Shown in pieces: positions 1-13,500 of a DNA stretch of 64,000 bases. The position numbers and the translations under genes were made by a program. Position 1 is the stretch's first letter. The number at the start of each line of letters is the position of its first letter. The notes below the pieces were generated by a model, which worked only from the letters and a program-made list of their open reading frames with translations, was not told the DNA's origin and ran no database searches. The DNA is from Panopea generosa (lineage: Eukaryota; Mollusca; Bivalvia; Adapedonta; Hiatellidae): the NCBI GenBank assembly GCA_029582155.1, contig CM055895.1, forward strand, positions 15,242,787-15,306,786, in the 5' to 3' direction.

Positions 1-460
1 CAGTTACAGACCGTACTTTAAATCTCAAACAGGCTCAGTATTAGACAAAATTACAGACCAGACACGAAATATCAAACAAACTGAAATTGTGACCTTGACC
101 TTTTAGGAAAGGTTCTGGATCTTACATGAGACACTTCTTCATGTCATTTGATCAATTGAGCCAAATGTTTTTGAAATCCATTCATGTATGACAAAGATTC
201 AGACCAGATACGAAAACTCACACAGACTCAACATGTTGTCAAACAAACTCAAAAAGTGAGCTTTACCTTTGAGGTATGGGTGTTGGTTTTTTTTGGGACA
301 CATCATCATGTTATGTTGATCATTTGTAGCAAGTATTAATAAAAAAATCCATCTATGCACGAATTTACAAGCCGGACATGAAATACCAAACAGAAGGACA
401 GAGATGGATGCTGCGATGACTATATGCCTACCCAAAAATTGGGGGGGGGGGGGCATTAAA
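1..460. repeat. Diverged tandem repeat, GTGACCTTGACC family
   Basis: Degenerate repeats, each with a CAAAG/CAAACA-type stretch, a motif like GTGACCTTGACC, a CATCATGT block and a TTACAGACC block. The same family recurs at 5880-6800, where the spacing is about 130-170 bp. The motifs resemble repeats common in bivalve genomes; this is from memory. A G-run lies at about 440-453. The stretch belongs to the downstream (leftward) part of the NOL11 locus, and no exon is visible in it. Confidence 0.6.
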
Positions 461-1000
461 AAGTGTAAAATTCTAGTGAAGTAATATTTTTTATTTAGTG
501 GTATTTTTTATTTTTATGTTTCGTTTTATGATCAAATATATGGTGATACATTTTTAATGAATAAAACAAAGTATCTCTTAAAAGACATAGCACATTGATT
601 TACTGTTCATTATCAGTCACGTGATGTAGCACTATGGTTATTTACAGTAGGCCTGCCTTCTGAAACCCTTTCTGGATTAGATTGCATACTTCTCCTTTCC
701 TCTCCTCTTGTTTGCATAACAATTAGTACAAAATCGTACATGTATATTAGAGTATTAATTGGCATGTGTCAACTCTTAACTGGCACATCGGGGTGCAAGA
801 AACCCTGACGCGCAACATAATCAGCAGTTAATAACTGGAATGCACTATGCTATGTCGATTTAACTATAAACTTTTTTTTTTTAAAATTTGTTTTCAACAA
901 ATTCAAGTCCACACAATTTTATCTTTGAAGTGGAAACCAGGAAATTTAATACCCACGAAAATAAATGATTTCACAGTATGACATTGCATCTCATTATCAT
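461..1000. other. AT-rich stretch with no recognised feature
   Basis: No exon with homology, no splice-bounded open frame and no clear repeat structure was found here on either strand. It is presumably intronic sequence of NOL11. Confidence 0.5.
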
Positions 1001-1175
1001 TCATCTCTCACTGGTGAATCAAGTGAGAACGATATCAGCTACTTGCTGACTTGAGTGTTCTTTAGTACTGGTTAACCTTTCAAGATCCCAGGAAAAAGTG
1101 GTCAAGTTAACTGTTCGGCTGTTATCCCTGGATGGTATAAGAATGATGCTAGATATTCAATCAATCAATCAATAT
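1000..1175 (+). repeat. SINE tail fragment
   Basis: The segment with CTTGCTGACTTGAGTGTTC, GTACTGGTTAACC, GTGGTCAAGTTAACTG and AATGATGCTAGATATTCA matches the 3' part of the tRNA-derived SINE at 34170-34456. The tRNA-like head is absent, so it is a 5'-truncated copy. It ends in an (ATCA)n-like tail at about 1157-1175. Confidence 0.65.
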
Positions 1176-1342
1176 TGATGTTTATTTCTCTTTCAAAATA
1201 AACAGGTAACAATCAATCAAATAGTGTAGTTGAAATAAAATAACAGCAATACATAAATTACCCCAGATTGGTTAGACGCCTTTGTAAACCAGTTTGCCAA
1301 AGTTTCTGTCATATCCATCGCAGGCTTCACTTTCTGAATGAG

Positions 1343-1696
1343 AAACAAACAAAACAAATCTCATCATCATACATCAAACAATACAATCTCATCATCATAC
1401 GTCAAACAAGACAATCTCATCATCAAACGTCAACAAACAAGACAATCTCATCATCATACGTCAAACAAGACAATCTCATCATCATACGCCAAACAAGACA
1501 ATCTCATCATCAAACGTCAACAAACAAGACAATCTCATCATCATATGTCAAACAAGACAATCTCATCATCATACGTCAAACAAGACAATCTCATCATCAA
1601 ACGTCAACAAACAAGACAATCTCATCATCATACGTCAAACAAGACAATCTCATCATCATATGTCAAACAAGACAAATCTCATCATCATATGTCAAA
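1343..1696. repeat. Minisatellite with 87-bp higher-order period
   Basis: Repeats of a 28-bp unit with core ACAATCTCATCATCATACGT alternate with a 31-bp variant containing CATCAAACGTCAACAAAC. The long variant recurs at about 1419, 1506 and 1593, giving a regular 87-bp period (28+28+31). Two overlapping plus-strand frames are open through the array because the unit lacks stops. I do not regard them as coding. Confidence 0.85.
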
Positions 1697-2001
1697 TTAA
1701 TCTGATTTGGCAAAATCATTAACAATTGTAATATCAATTCACAAATTCAGAACAACCTGCGGGCTGTGCATTTAACGGAGCCAATAATGATCTGTTCAAA
1801 CACTGATTCAGGTTCTGGACATGTCAAATTATTTTTGCAGAAACAACAAGACAAAACAAGAACTATCCATAATAGAAAAACTAAATCATGCAAAACAAGC
1901 GCAATAACTCAGACTGTAATTGACAGTTTATATACTTATCCAGGATCTAATATTAAGTTAAATACTATGTTTGTTCAAGATCAAATTAAAAACATACATA
2001 A

Positions 2002-4010
2002 TATAGTATATAAAACAATGAGTTTTAACCAAATTAAGCATTTACTTTTGTCTATAAAACAATGTGTTTTAAGCATTTACTATTGTCCATAAAACAATGT
2101 GTTTTAACCTAGTTAAGCATTAACTATAGTCTATAAAACAATGTGTTTTAACCTAGTTAAGCATTAACTATAGTCTATAAAACAATGTGTTTTAACCAAA
2201 TTAAGCATTTACTATTGTCCATAAAACAATGTGTTTTAAGCATTTACTATTGTCCATAAAACAATGTGTTTTAACCTAGTTAAGCATTAACTATAGTCTA
2301 TAAAACAATGTGTTTTAACCTAGTTAAGCATTAACTATAGTCTATAAAACAATGTGTTTTAACCAAGTTAAGCATTAACTATAGTCTATAAAACAATGTA
2401 TTTTAACCAAGTTAAGCATTTACTATTGTCTATAAAGCAATGTGTTTTAACCAAGTTAAGCATTTACTATTGTCTATTAAGCAATGTGTTTTAACCAAGT
2501 TAAGCATTTACTATTGTCTATAAAACAATGTGTTTTAACCAAGTTAAGCATTTACTATTGTCTATAAAACAATGTGTTTTAACCAAGTTAAGCATTTACT
2601 ATTGTCTATAAAACAATGTGTTTTAACCAAGTTAAGCATTTACTATTGTCTATAAAATAATGTGTTTTAACCAAGTTAAGCATTTACTACTATTGTCTAT
2701 AAAACAATGTGTTTTAACCAAGTTAAGCATTTACTATTGTCTATAAAACAATGCGTTTTAACCAAGTTAAGCATTTACTATTGTCTATAAAACAATGCGT
2801 TTTAACCAAGTTAAGCATTTACTATTGTCTATAAAATAATGCGTTTTAACCAAGTTAAGCATTTACTATTGTCTATAAAACAATGCGTTTTAACCAAGTT
2901 AAGCATTTACTATAGTCTATAAAACAATGCGTTTTAACCAAGTTAAGCATTTACTACTGTCTATAAAACAATGCGTTTTAACCAAGTTAAACATTTACTA
3001 TAGTCTATAAAACAATGCGTTTTAACCAAGTTAAGCATTTACTACTGTCTATAAAACAATGTGTTTTGACCAAGTTAAGCATTTACTACTGTCTATAAAA
3101 GAATGCGTTTTAACCAAGTTAAGCATTTACTATAGTCTATAAAACAATGTGTTTTAACCAAGTTAAGCATTTACTATAGTCTATAAAACAATGCGTTTTA
3201 ACCAAGTTAAGCATTTACTACTGTCTATAAAACAATGCGTTTTAACCAAGTTAAGCATTTACTATAGTCTATAAAACAATGCGTTTTAACCAAGTTAAGC
3301 ATTTACTATTGTCTATAAAACAATGCGTTTTAACCAAGTTAAGCATTTACTATTGTCTATAAAACAATGCGTTTTAACCAAGTTAAGCATTTACTATAGT
3401 CTATAAAACAATGCGTTTTAACCAAGTTAAGCATTTACTATTGTCTATAAAACAATGCGTTTTAACCAAGTTAAGCATTTACTATAGTCTATAAAACAAT
3501 GCGTTTTAACCAAGTTAAGCATTTACTATTGTCTATAAAACAATGCGTTTTAACCAAGTTAAGCATTTACTATTGTCTATAAAATAATGCGTTTTAACCA
3601 AGTTAAGCATTTACTACTGTCTATAAAACAATGCGTTTTAACCAAGTTAAGCATTTACTATTGTCTATAAAACAATGCGTTTTAACCAAGTTAAGCATTT
3701 ACTATTGTCTATAAAACAATGCGTTTTAACCAAGTTAAGCATTTACTATAGTCTATAAAACAATGCGTTTTAACCAAGTTAAGCATTTACTACTGTCTAT
3801 AAAACAATGTGTTTTAACCAAGTTAAGCATTTACTCCTGTCTATAAAACAATGCGTTTTAACCAAGTTAAGCATTTACTACTGTCTATAAAACAATGCGT
3901 TTTAACCAAATTAAGCATTTACTATTGTCTATAAAACAATGCGTTTTAACCAAATTAAACATTTACTATAGTATATAAAACAATGTGTTTTAACTGGAGT
4001 AAGCATTTTT
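2002..4010. repeat. 44-bp satellite array, about 45 copies
   Basis: Head-to-tail 44-bp units with core AACCAAGTTAAGCATTTACT followed by a GTCTATAAAACAATG block. The period is exact (for example GTCTAT at 3311 and 3355). The left end (about 2040-2400) has shortened and CCTAGTTAAG-type variants. The right two thirds are more homogeneous and mostly carry AATGCG instead of AATGTG. The array ends about 20 bp before a SINE insertion. It probably lies in a NOL11 intron downstream of exon 8. Confidence 0.95.
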
Positions 4011-4044
4011 GTTAAATCAATGGTACGTAACCCAATCAAAAATG

Positions 4045-4259
4045 TGGAGCACGTGGTCCAGTGGTAGAGCACCGAACCCATGATCGGAGGATCGTGGGTT
4101 CGATCCTCCGCTACGGCTATGTGTGGTGTCCTTGAGCAAGGCACTTTTTCCGCATATGCTTTGTACTGGTACTGGTACTACCCAGGAAGACTTCGAGCGT
4201 GATTTGTCTAAGTTGTAAGAACTTGTTTCACAATCGAAGTAAAATAAATAAGTTTAAAA
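4045..4259 (+). mobile_element. tRNA-derived SINE with 12-bp TSD
   Basis: The body is flanked by perfect direct repeats CAATCAAAAATG at 4033-4044 and 4260-4271. The 5' head has an A-box-like TGGTCCAGTGGTAGAGC and a perfect B box GGTTCGATCC, followed by a conserved-looking central block CCTTGAGCAAGGCAC and a tail ending AATAAATAAGTTTAAAA. The central block resembles that of V-type SINEs; this is from memory and not aligned. Other members are at 22973-23202 (minus strand) and a tail fragment at 12310-12470. Confidence 0.9.
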
Positions 4260-4409
4260 CAATCAAAAATGGTCTGAAGACATTTACTATACTTTACATG
4301 CATACTTATGTATCTTTATATCAAACCAATTAAAACAATAAAACACAGAAATGAAATATTCAAATGTGGAAATTTTTATAAATTAGTACCATTTATGTGG
4401 ACTGTATAC

Positions 4410-4580
4410 CTTATTGTGAACATCCCAGGTTACATGCACAGGATGTGGGTGGCTGTCTGTGTGTTCTGGTGTCCGTGTTGAGCCTAATAGACTGACCACT
4501 GTAGAAGGTCGACAGTTATATCTGAACGCAAACAAGGTCCTGCCACAGGGAATAAACAAATGATTCTGAACACAGAATAT
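4410..4580 (-). CDS. NOL11: NOL11 exon 8
   Basis: 57 codons in phase 0, acceptor TGTTTCAG|ATATTC and donor AATAAG|GTATAC. It contains VQNHLFIPCGRTLFAFRY, matching GEHLFMLHGKSLTVIPY of NOL11, and ends HVTWDVHNK. Exon 9 is not found between here and base 1, so this intron runs for more than 4.4 kb through the satellite region. Confidence 0.93.
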
Positions 4581-7500
4581 CTGAAACACAAATGTAAATT
4601 GATCAACTGAATGGATACATGCTGATAGTGTCTCTGAAAATGTAGCAGTTTATTTAAACGGAGTTTAAAACTTTTGTCAACATAGTATTGATTAAACAGG
4701 GTTATAGCCAACGTTTGATTTTACAGGAGGCACAATCCCACCCCTGCTAGGGGATCCAGAGACACGCATCATCAGAAAAAAATTAGTTCCTACAATGCAT
4801 TTATTGCAGTTTCCTGACATCTGAGAGACATTTGTTAAGCTTTTTAAATCTATAACTCATATTGAATTTTACACAATTGTCCATGGATTTTGAATACACA
4901 TGTGTTGCTTTTTAGACCTGACATATCAGTACACATCAATTCTGAGTAACAAAACTAAAAGCTTTGAACTGTGGTGTATATTGATAAGGAAGTTATGTGC
5001 AGGATACGACATATTGTTGCAAGTTACGGATAATTACCTTTTATTTTCTCAAAACTATTAATTAAAAAATTTGAATCTCCACAACTCTACAGGAGGCAAG
5101 TGCCTCCGTTTGCCACAGTGTGGCTATGGTCCTGTTAAATATAAATGGTAACCAGTCCTGTAAGTCGAGTGTCTTTTAACCTGGAACTGAGTAGAATCAT
5201 TCAACCAGACCATCCTTAAAAAAATATTTGTTTGCTGTGCTCCGACCCAGTATTTTTCATGTGGGTAGGTAGGTAGCTATTTTTTTTTGCCAAATTTTTA
5301 TTTTGCATAGTAAATTTTAAAGAAAATAGACAGAAATCATGAACAAATAATAAAACACTTTGCAAGTCAATAAAAAAGTTTGAGTAGCAGCAATTTTGAG
5401 TGGTAGGTAGGAGCACAGCAAACAGTTCATTTTTTAAGGATGGCCCTACTAATAACTGGTACCAGTTCTACCAGTGGATTAAACTTCATATCCATTATCC
5501 AAAAGTATATGTAGGTTATTTCATAGAACTGATAAAAGTATGTATCGAAATTAAGCACTCAACAATTTAAATATACCAAATCTCTACAAACACAAAATAC
5601 CTTTGTTTTCTGTTTTGGTTTCTCCTGGTATGGCTGCCAGCTTTGCTGTATCCCAAACTTGATGTCATAAATACACACACCATCTGAATAAAAATTTCAG
5701 AAATATAAATACACAAAACATCTGAACAAAATATCAGAAATATCAGTCAAGTATAAACAAGTAATGTCACTGGTACATGTGTAAGTGTTGCATGCCCTCC
5801 AAATGGTCTGTGAAAATAATGATATATTTTATAATAGGTAGCAATGTATCCATGAATATCAAGAGTCATGGACTGACATTTCAGACTAGACACGCAATTT
5901 CATGGTGTTTTTTTTTTTACATAAAAGTGTGACCTTGACCAGTGTCTAATGTAACGGTCTGGGTATTTCTACAGGTAAATGCAGGTGACACCTCATCATG
6001 ACATGTTGATCACTTGTATCAAGCTATTTTAAAACAAAGTTACAGACCAAAAATGAAATATCAAACAAACTGAAAGTGTTACCTTGACCCCTGAGGTAAA
6101 GTTCTAGGTCTTAATGCAACACTTCATCATGTCACATTGATCAATTGATAAATTGAGCCAATTATTTTTGAAATCCATCCATATATGATAATGTTACAGA
6201 CTGGACTTGAAATCTCAAACAGACTCAATGTGTTGTTGAATAAATCAAAGTGTGACCTTAGCCTTTGAAGTACGGGTCTGCATCTTACGTGCGACACATC
6301 ATTATGTCATCTTGATCAATTAAGCCAAGTTAAAGACAAAGTTACAGACCAGACACAAAAAATCAAACAAATTGAAAGTGTGACCTAGAACTTTTAGAAA
6401 AGGTTCTGGGTCTTACACGCTACAGTTAATCATGTCATGTTGGTCAACTCAGCCAAGTGTTTTTGAAATTTATCCATTAGTGAAAAGTTACAAGCCGGAC
6501 ATGAAATCTCAAACAGACTGAAAGTGTTGTCAAACAAAGTTAAATTGTGACCTTTTCCTTTGAAGTGGGAGTCTGGGTGTTATGCGCAACATGTCGCCAT
6601 GTTATGTTGATCATTTTAGCAAGTATTTATAAAATCCAACTTTGCATGACAAAGTTACAGACCAGACACAAAATCTCACAGACTCAAAGTGTTGTCAAAC
6701 AAACTCAAAGTGTGACCTTGACTTTTGAGGTACTGGTGTGGGTTTTGCGCATGACGCATCATAATGGTGAATTGAGCTAAGTGTTTTTGGAATTTATCTA
6801 TAGGTGACAAAGTAATCCGAATGATTTCGTGTGTCAAATCCACAAAAACGTGACAAAATCAATATTTAAGTTGGAGTGGTAAACTTGAAACGAAATCCCC
6901 ATTCTTAAAATAGACAGCATTTAAATATTGCTTGACGTCATTCAGGCTCTTTCTAAAAGGAAACAATTTTAACTACGTGCAAGTCTGTATCAATTGCAAA
7001 TCTACTCTTAGAAAAATAGGCGTATTTTTGTTTAACCTAGGTGTGCAGCCCAAGTTAGGAAATCCTTTTTTAATATATTATTTTAGCATGTTTAAATAGA
7101 TATCCTTTTGGCAATATGGTGTCGGTGTGTGTATATAGGCATGACATATTGGAAAAATATGTTTTTAGCCAATTTTAAAAGTTTATAAAAATCCTGATAA
7201 ATTCCTTTAAACTATCCTTTGCTAAGCTAAAAACAGTTATCTTACCTTCTTTATTTTGAGTTACTCCTCCTACTGCTATGTGTGTAGAATCTACCATCAC
7301 CATGGATGAATTACTATGGACACCAGAGATATTTTGGACACTGCTAAATTGTCCAATTGAACCTTGACTGACACACAAATGATTCAGATCACCATTTGAC
7401 CCTGCAAATACATGATGGTGACATTTTACACTTACCCAGTAACCACATTTACATTTAAATTAATTATATATCCCAATGTATTATTCCGCTTTACTATTAT

Positions 7501-10500
7501 TTTTTATCATTATACTTCTATTTTAGTCTATGTGTTATATTCCCCATATCTGGCCAGTCAATCATTTTTAATACTGTTCAGTAATATTGACGGCAAAATA
7601 ATAACACATGCATGACTTTGATGTGTGTAAAAACATGTTCAAACAAGAAGCCAAAGTTTTAACTTTTGGTATAATCCATTTTACAATAATCAGCATTGCT
7701 TTGGTCAACATTATTTTCTCAGGTTGACAATTTTCAATAGCACCCTCAGAGGCATGTGATATTTATATATTCATACATCTAATACAATGAAAATATAACT
7801 CTCACTGAAAATGAATGCAAGTTTCAGCGTAAAATATTACAATAAATGATTTTTATTAAAATTGTACATATTCATGTATGAATCAAATTTAGTAACATTT
7901 CAACTGTTGTGCTATATATAATTATATATTAAACAGAATAAGAGTCAGATAACAAAACAAAATAAAAGAAACTAATGGACAAAACAGTATTGTAAAACAT
8001 AAATTTTTCAAGTTGTTTTAAATGTTAGTGTTTAAATGTGGATATTCATCAGAATTCCAATGCAAATATTTTGTTTTAAAAGGGGAGAAAAAGGGAACAA
8101 AGCGGTCAACATAGCTCCAACATACATTGTATTCATTCCAATCTCAACATGGTCATTGTAACCATTTTAGATCATTAACGGTGACAAAAACAAGAATTCA
8201 AAATTAGTGTGACAAAGGCCATACTTAGTGTGTTCTTGCTTGAAAAACACTACCACCAACAACAATTGTGACCAAGTTCTGTTAAAATGTGTTTGTAGAA
8301 AAAATAAGTAAAGAACAGCTGGATTGCAAATGAAAAAAAACACTTCTTGAAGAACAGCAAGATCGAAGAAAGAGAAGGTTCACAGTCTATGGAAAAAGCT
8401 CCACTGGGAATGATTCTAATCAGCTTAAAAGAATAAGATATTGAGTACAGTGTTTCTGGGCACTACAACTTACAGAGGAAGTAAACCTTGACATTGTCTT
8501 CTGCATCGTTCTTCAGACTGTCACATGTACACAGCACCGCTGCAGAATCAGGTGCAGTTATAGCGTCAGACGTCGAGGTTCTCCACACATCACTGTCCTT
8601 GTAATACCAGTGTGAGTACATGTACATGGAACCATTCTGAAAATCAACATATATATATTATGTGTAGCGATAAAACACTTCCAGTAAAATCCCCTACTAT
8701 CGGCAGTGGTTTAGTCGAAATCAACATTACCCCTTAAGACAGTGGAACCAAGTCATTTTTACAAATCTGAACCTCCTTCACCAAACAATGCTTCTGTGAA
8801 TATAGGCATATTTATTTCCATTTTAAAAAAAAAAGAGACATGGAAATTCCCCGAAAACCAGGTTTTTCAAACATTTTTGCTATTCTGTAACTATAACTCT
8901 ATTTCATGCCAGAATTTTATGTAATAAAGAATACTCTAGTTATTAAATGGAAACTTGCAATTTTAGCATTTTTGACTAATTAAAGGGCCATAACTCTGAA
9001 GATAATGGTCCATATTGGCTGGTTATCAATCTTAACCTAGATTTTATAAAGGTTCACAATTTGTGTAAGTTTGTTTCAGTTCCGATGAAAAATACTCTAG
9101 TTATTGAACGGAAACGAAAAACTTGATGCCGCCCATCCGCCCTAACGCCCACCTGCGCGCTGACTTCGCCAACCTAATAAAAATAAATAAATTATTATAA
9201 TGACATGTGTCCCCTAATTGAACCCTTGGGGCAGAGTCATTTTTAACCCTAGGGACACCATTTGAACAAATCTAACAAAACTATAGTTGGTCATCATTAC
9301 TACATGTACATAAACATTTTGAAAAACTGTTGGGCCGTTCATGAGAAGAAGATTTTTTAGTTTTGGACTATATTGAGTAATGGCTGCCATCTTGAATTTC
9401 AAATCGAAAAAAAAAAATCTTCTGTATAGTCTCTTATGCAACAGAAACATCTATGTGAAGTTTCAGTTTAATTGGCCTAGTGGTTTCAGAGAAAGTACTG
9501 CTAACACACTTGAGAGACGACAGACGTCGAACAACAGACAACGTGCCATGGCATAAGTACTAAAAATGGGATATAGCAAATGCGGCTGCTTAAGACAAGT
9601 GGCTGCTTGACAGAGGTGACCGCTTATACAGGTTTGGTTATTTATAGTCAAATTGGAATAAAAATGTGTCAGTTATCTAGTATTAAATTTACCTTCACTG
9701 ACTGTGCAACATAGAGGACACATAGAGCAGATTCCACAGCAACTGCCTTACACCAGAGAATGGTCTCGGCATCTTTCAATGGACCTTTGCTATTACTGTC
9801 TTTAATGTCATTGAGATATCCAACTGCCCCATTGGTATACAGCAGGACAGTGTCAAATTCAGGAACAACAAGCACCTGATGTATCTTTGTGTTTGACTGA
9901 AAAATATATAAGTAAATCAATATCCTGCACACACGTAAATAAATAAAAAACAATATACATGTACATTTAATGACAAATATATTAATACAGACAAAACAAT
10001 AACAATTTACATACATGTACAGTTAAACCTGCCTCAAGCTGCCAGTCAAGGGTAGGACCAAAAGGTGGTTGTTGCTCAATACAGTTTACTTTGTTCTGAA
10101 CACATGGGAATGGGAAATAGCAAATGTGGCTGCTTAAGGCATGTAGCTGTTCAAACCATGACCGGTTACACAGGTTTAACTGTATGGGGTTTGGGTTGCT
10201 CATTCAGGAAATCGCGGTTTCGATCCAAGGTTCCATCTGATAACACCTAGTAAAGTTGTTGTTGTTGTATGGTGTTCAGCGTCGCTTTCAACCATTTTTC
10301 AGTTATATCGCGATGGTGTCTACTTGAGACAGTATTCTAAGCACCGTCACACTGGAGTATCATGCCACAGACATATGGTATGATACCCCACCCAGTCACA
10401 CTATACTGACACCGGGCCGACCAGACCTAGAACTCTCCTCTAAATGCTGAGCATTAAGCGAGGAAGCTTCTAGTACCATTTATAAAGTCTTTGGTATGAC

Positions 10501-13500
10501 CCGGCCGGGGATTGAACCCACAACCTTCCGCATGCGAGGCGGACGCTCTATCACTTTACCACGCCGCGGTCACCTAGTAAAGAGATGGTTAACAATCAAA
10601 GATACACTTACCAAAATAAACACTTGTATTTGATAAATAAAAAGATGACAACATTTCAGCTACCATTCAAAACAAAGTAGTTTTCAAGGATGTGACTGGT
10701 CAACACTATTTTTGATGAACCTTTATTTCAAATACAAACAAGAAGTGATATATCCATTTAGTCACACACAGCTGAAATGTGATTTGTTCATAACACTTTA
10801 AAGGGAATTTATCAGGATTTTTCAAACTTTTAAAATGGGCTAAAACATATTTATCTCAAATATATCATGTCTATATATACTCACTGACCCCGTATTACCA
10901 AACGAATATCTATTTAAACATGTCAAAATAATATATTGAAAAGGGATTTCCTAACTTGGGCTACACGCCTAGGTTAGACTAAAATATATTTCCCACTTAA
11001 AAGTGCAACATTTTTGTGACGTATCAAATGAATCACGTGATCTCATTTTGATTCAATTTAATCCGTAATATACAGGGACTGATCCAGGATTTCAGTTAAG
11101 AGGGGGCGCAACACAAAATCTGAATGGTCACACATGATTTTCAATAAAATGAAAGTGAATTTTAATAAAATCTGGGAGTTTAGAAGGGAGAGTGGGGGGT
11201 AGATCTGCCATTGATACAGGTTTATACATAGTAAAATTGTTTCATCTTAGAAAGAGTCTGAATGATGTCAAGCAGTAGTTAATTGCAGTCTATTTTTAGA
11301 ATGGGGATTTCGTTTCAAGTTAACACTCCAATTTAAATATTGATTTTGTCACTTTTTGGTGGATATTAGACACCAAACCATTCAGATTTTATTTATTAAT
11401 GATACTGGTCACGAGATGCTTTTAATCAATTCTAATAACTATTTTATTTTTTAAGACCTTACTAGAGTTATTCCTGATCCTGATATATTCCCTTTAACTG
11501 GAATACTAAATTAACACTCTGAAAATTAATGAAATGTTTCCACTAGACCCACAGGACACATAGGCAAATATAGACTTGTGAGAGTACAATATCCATTTGA
11601 CCAAATTGGTTTCTGTTTAATTAGCAGTATACTTACATGCTTTTTTTTTACTTTTTCAAAGTCCACTGTTTCTTTATCCCATAATTTGACATCCTGCAAA
11701 ACATACAATGCAAAAGTCATTTCCTTACAAGTTACTTTAGGCTGGTATGCATGTTTGCCACCTAAACTTGTGCCTTTATACAATTCAATTTATAATTAAG
11801 TATGTTAGAAGTTGCCAACAAATCAAGAATAACAACTTCAGCAACAATGTCTCACTTTTGGAATATGTTTTTAATTGGAATCAAATTATTGGATAATTAG
11901 TATTTCAGATGATTGATTTAAAAATAAACATAATCTATAATCTTAACTATGTGCTCCAAATGACATAAATTTGATGTTATAATGTTAAAAAAAATAATAA
12001 TAAAAAATCAAATTACCTGATTATTTGTAACTGTAATAAATCGTTGTTGGCTGTCTTCCCAGACTACTGGACTAGTCAATGTGACACCATGTCTAACAGA
12101 CCAACTCTTTAAGGGCTTCTGGTTTGAAACCTGATTGGCAGATTACAATAAATATTAGAAATCTTATACAGCTGTTCACTATTAGAAATAAATACTGGTT
12201 CATGAACTCTGGTACATTCATTTAATACAAAAGGGCTGTTGCCTTTTTTCCTTAATCAGATTCTAAAATACATTCTGAAACATGCAATAAACCTATGTAT
12301 AAGTCTTTCTAAACTTATTTTATTTTACTTCACAATTGTGAAACAGTTTATTACAACTTAGACAAATCACACTCTGTGTCCTCCTTGGTAGCGCAATGCA
12401 GGGTATTGACTTTGGAAATCAAAGCGCTGCAGTACTGTGGCACTTAAAGTGTCTGGAGAAGGGCCTGCCTAACATACTAAAGAGATGCCAGAAAGTCTGA
12501 TCCCTCAAAAATAACATAAGAAATGTATATTTTTTTTTAACAAGAAGATGGCATATTACAGCTTGATGTAGAAGACGAGTTTTTCAGAACTCAAGATATT
12601 CTACTCCACCAATACAGGTCCCAATACATGACATAAACATATCTATGTAACGTGCACCTAGCAGATTACGCACACAAATACTAATAAATATAACATATAA
12701 CAATTTTTCATGGGCTACCTGCCATTTGCTTCAAGATAAATTGTAAATAAGTTTTCTCAAGCTACTTTGTTTTAAAAGATTGAACAAATGATTCATGTTT
12801 TAAAAGAAGAATCATGTACAATTAACTAATAAAGTTTCAAACTAATATTTCGAGCACTACATTAAACCACCATGCCCAGAACTGTGTTTTATAATTAAAA
12901 CTAGTTCTGCAGCACTCTCAACTCGAAACCCCTGAGCTGCACTAAAGTTTCAAGTTTAGTATCAAACCCTTGCCTAGGACTGTGCGTTAACTTAATAAAA
13001 CTAGTACTGCAGCAATGTTTCGAACCTGCCTCAACACCTGTATGAAACAACCAACAGCACCCAAAAGACTGCGACTTGATACACTGTTCACAAGTTTCCG
13101 AGGGTTCTGCGACTCTTAAGTTCAAAACTGCACTTCTGAGAATCACTCATTCACTTGTGACACTCAGTCCAAAATCCCAGTACTGTCTTGCCAAATAATG
13201 ATAATTAACTAATTAATTATCCAAAATTCCATCGATTTGTAACATAAGACTGACTCAAAATACTGCTGGTCGGCTGCTGATCATAATATTCAACTAAGCA
13301 AGACAGACAAAAATCCTAGGGCAGCTAATAGCAAGCGAATACAAGTGAATGTGTAACGAATCCACGCATTCACAAGTATGCAAGCTCATATGGTAACACT
13401 TAGGATTAAAAACAAAACAAAATTAAACAATATACATATATACACTAACATTGAAAATTGGAAATGACAACTCTGTTTTCATAGGTGATTTGAAACACTC

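Noticed and set aside
1268..1705. 145- and 120-codon overlapping plus frames
   Set aside because: Both run through the 28/31-bp minisatellite. The histidine/serine-rich readings are repeat artefacts.
2002..4010. CRISPR-like regularity of the 44-bp array
   Set aside because: Units are contiguous with no unique spacers, and the context is a eukaryotic intron.
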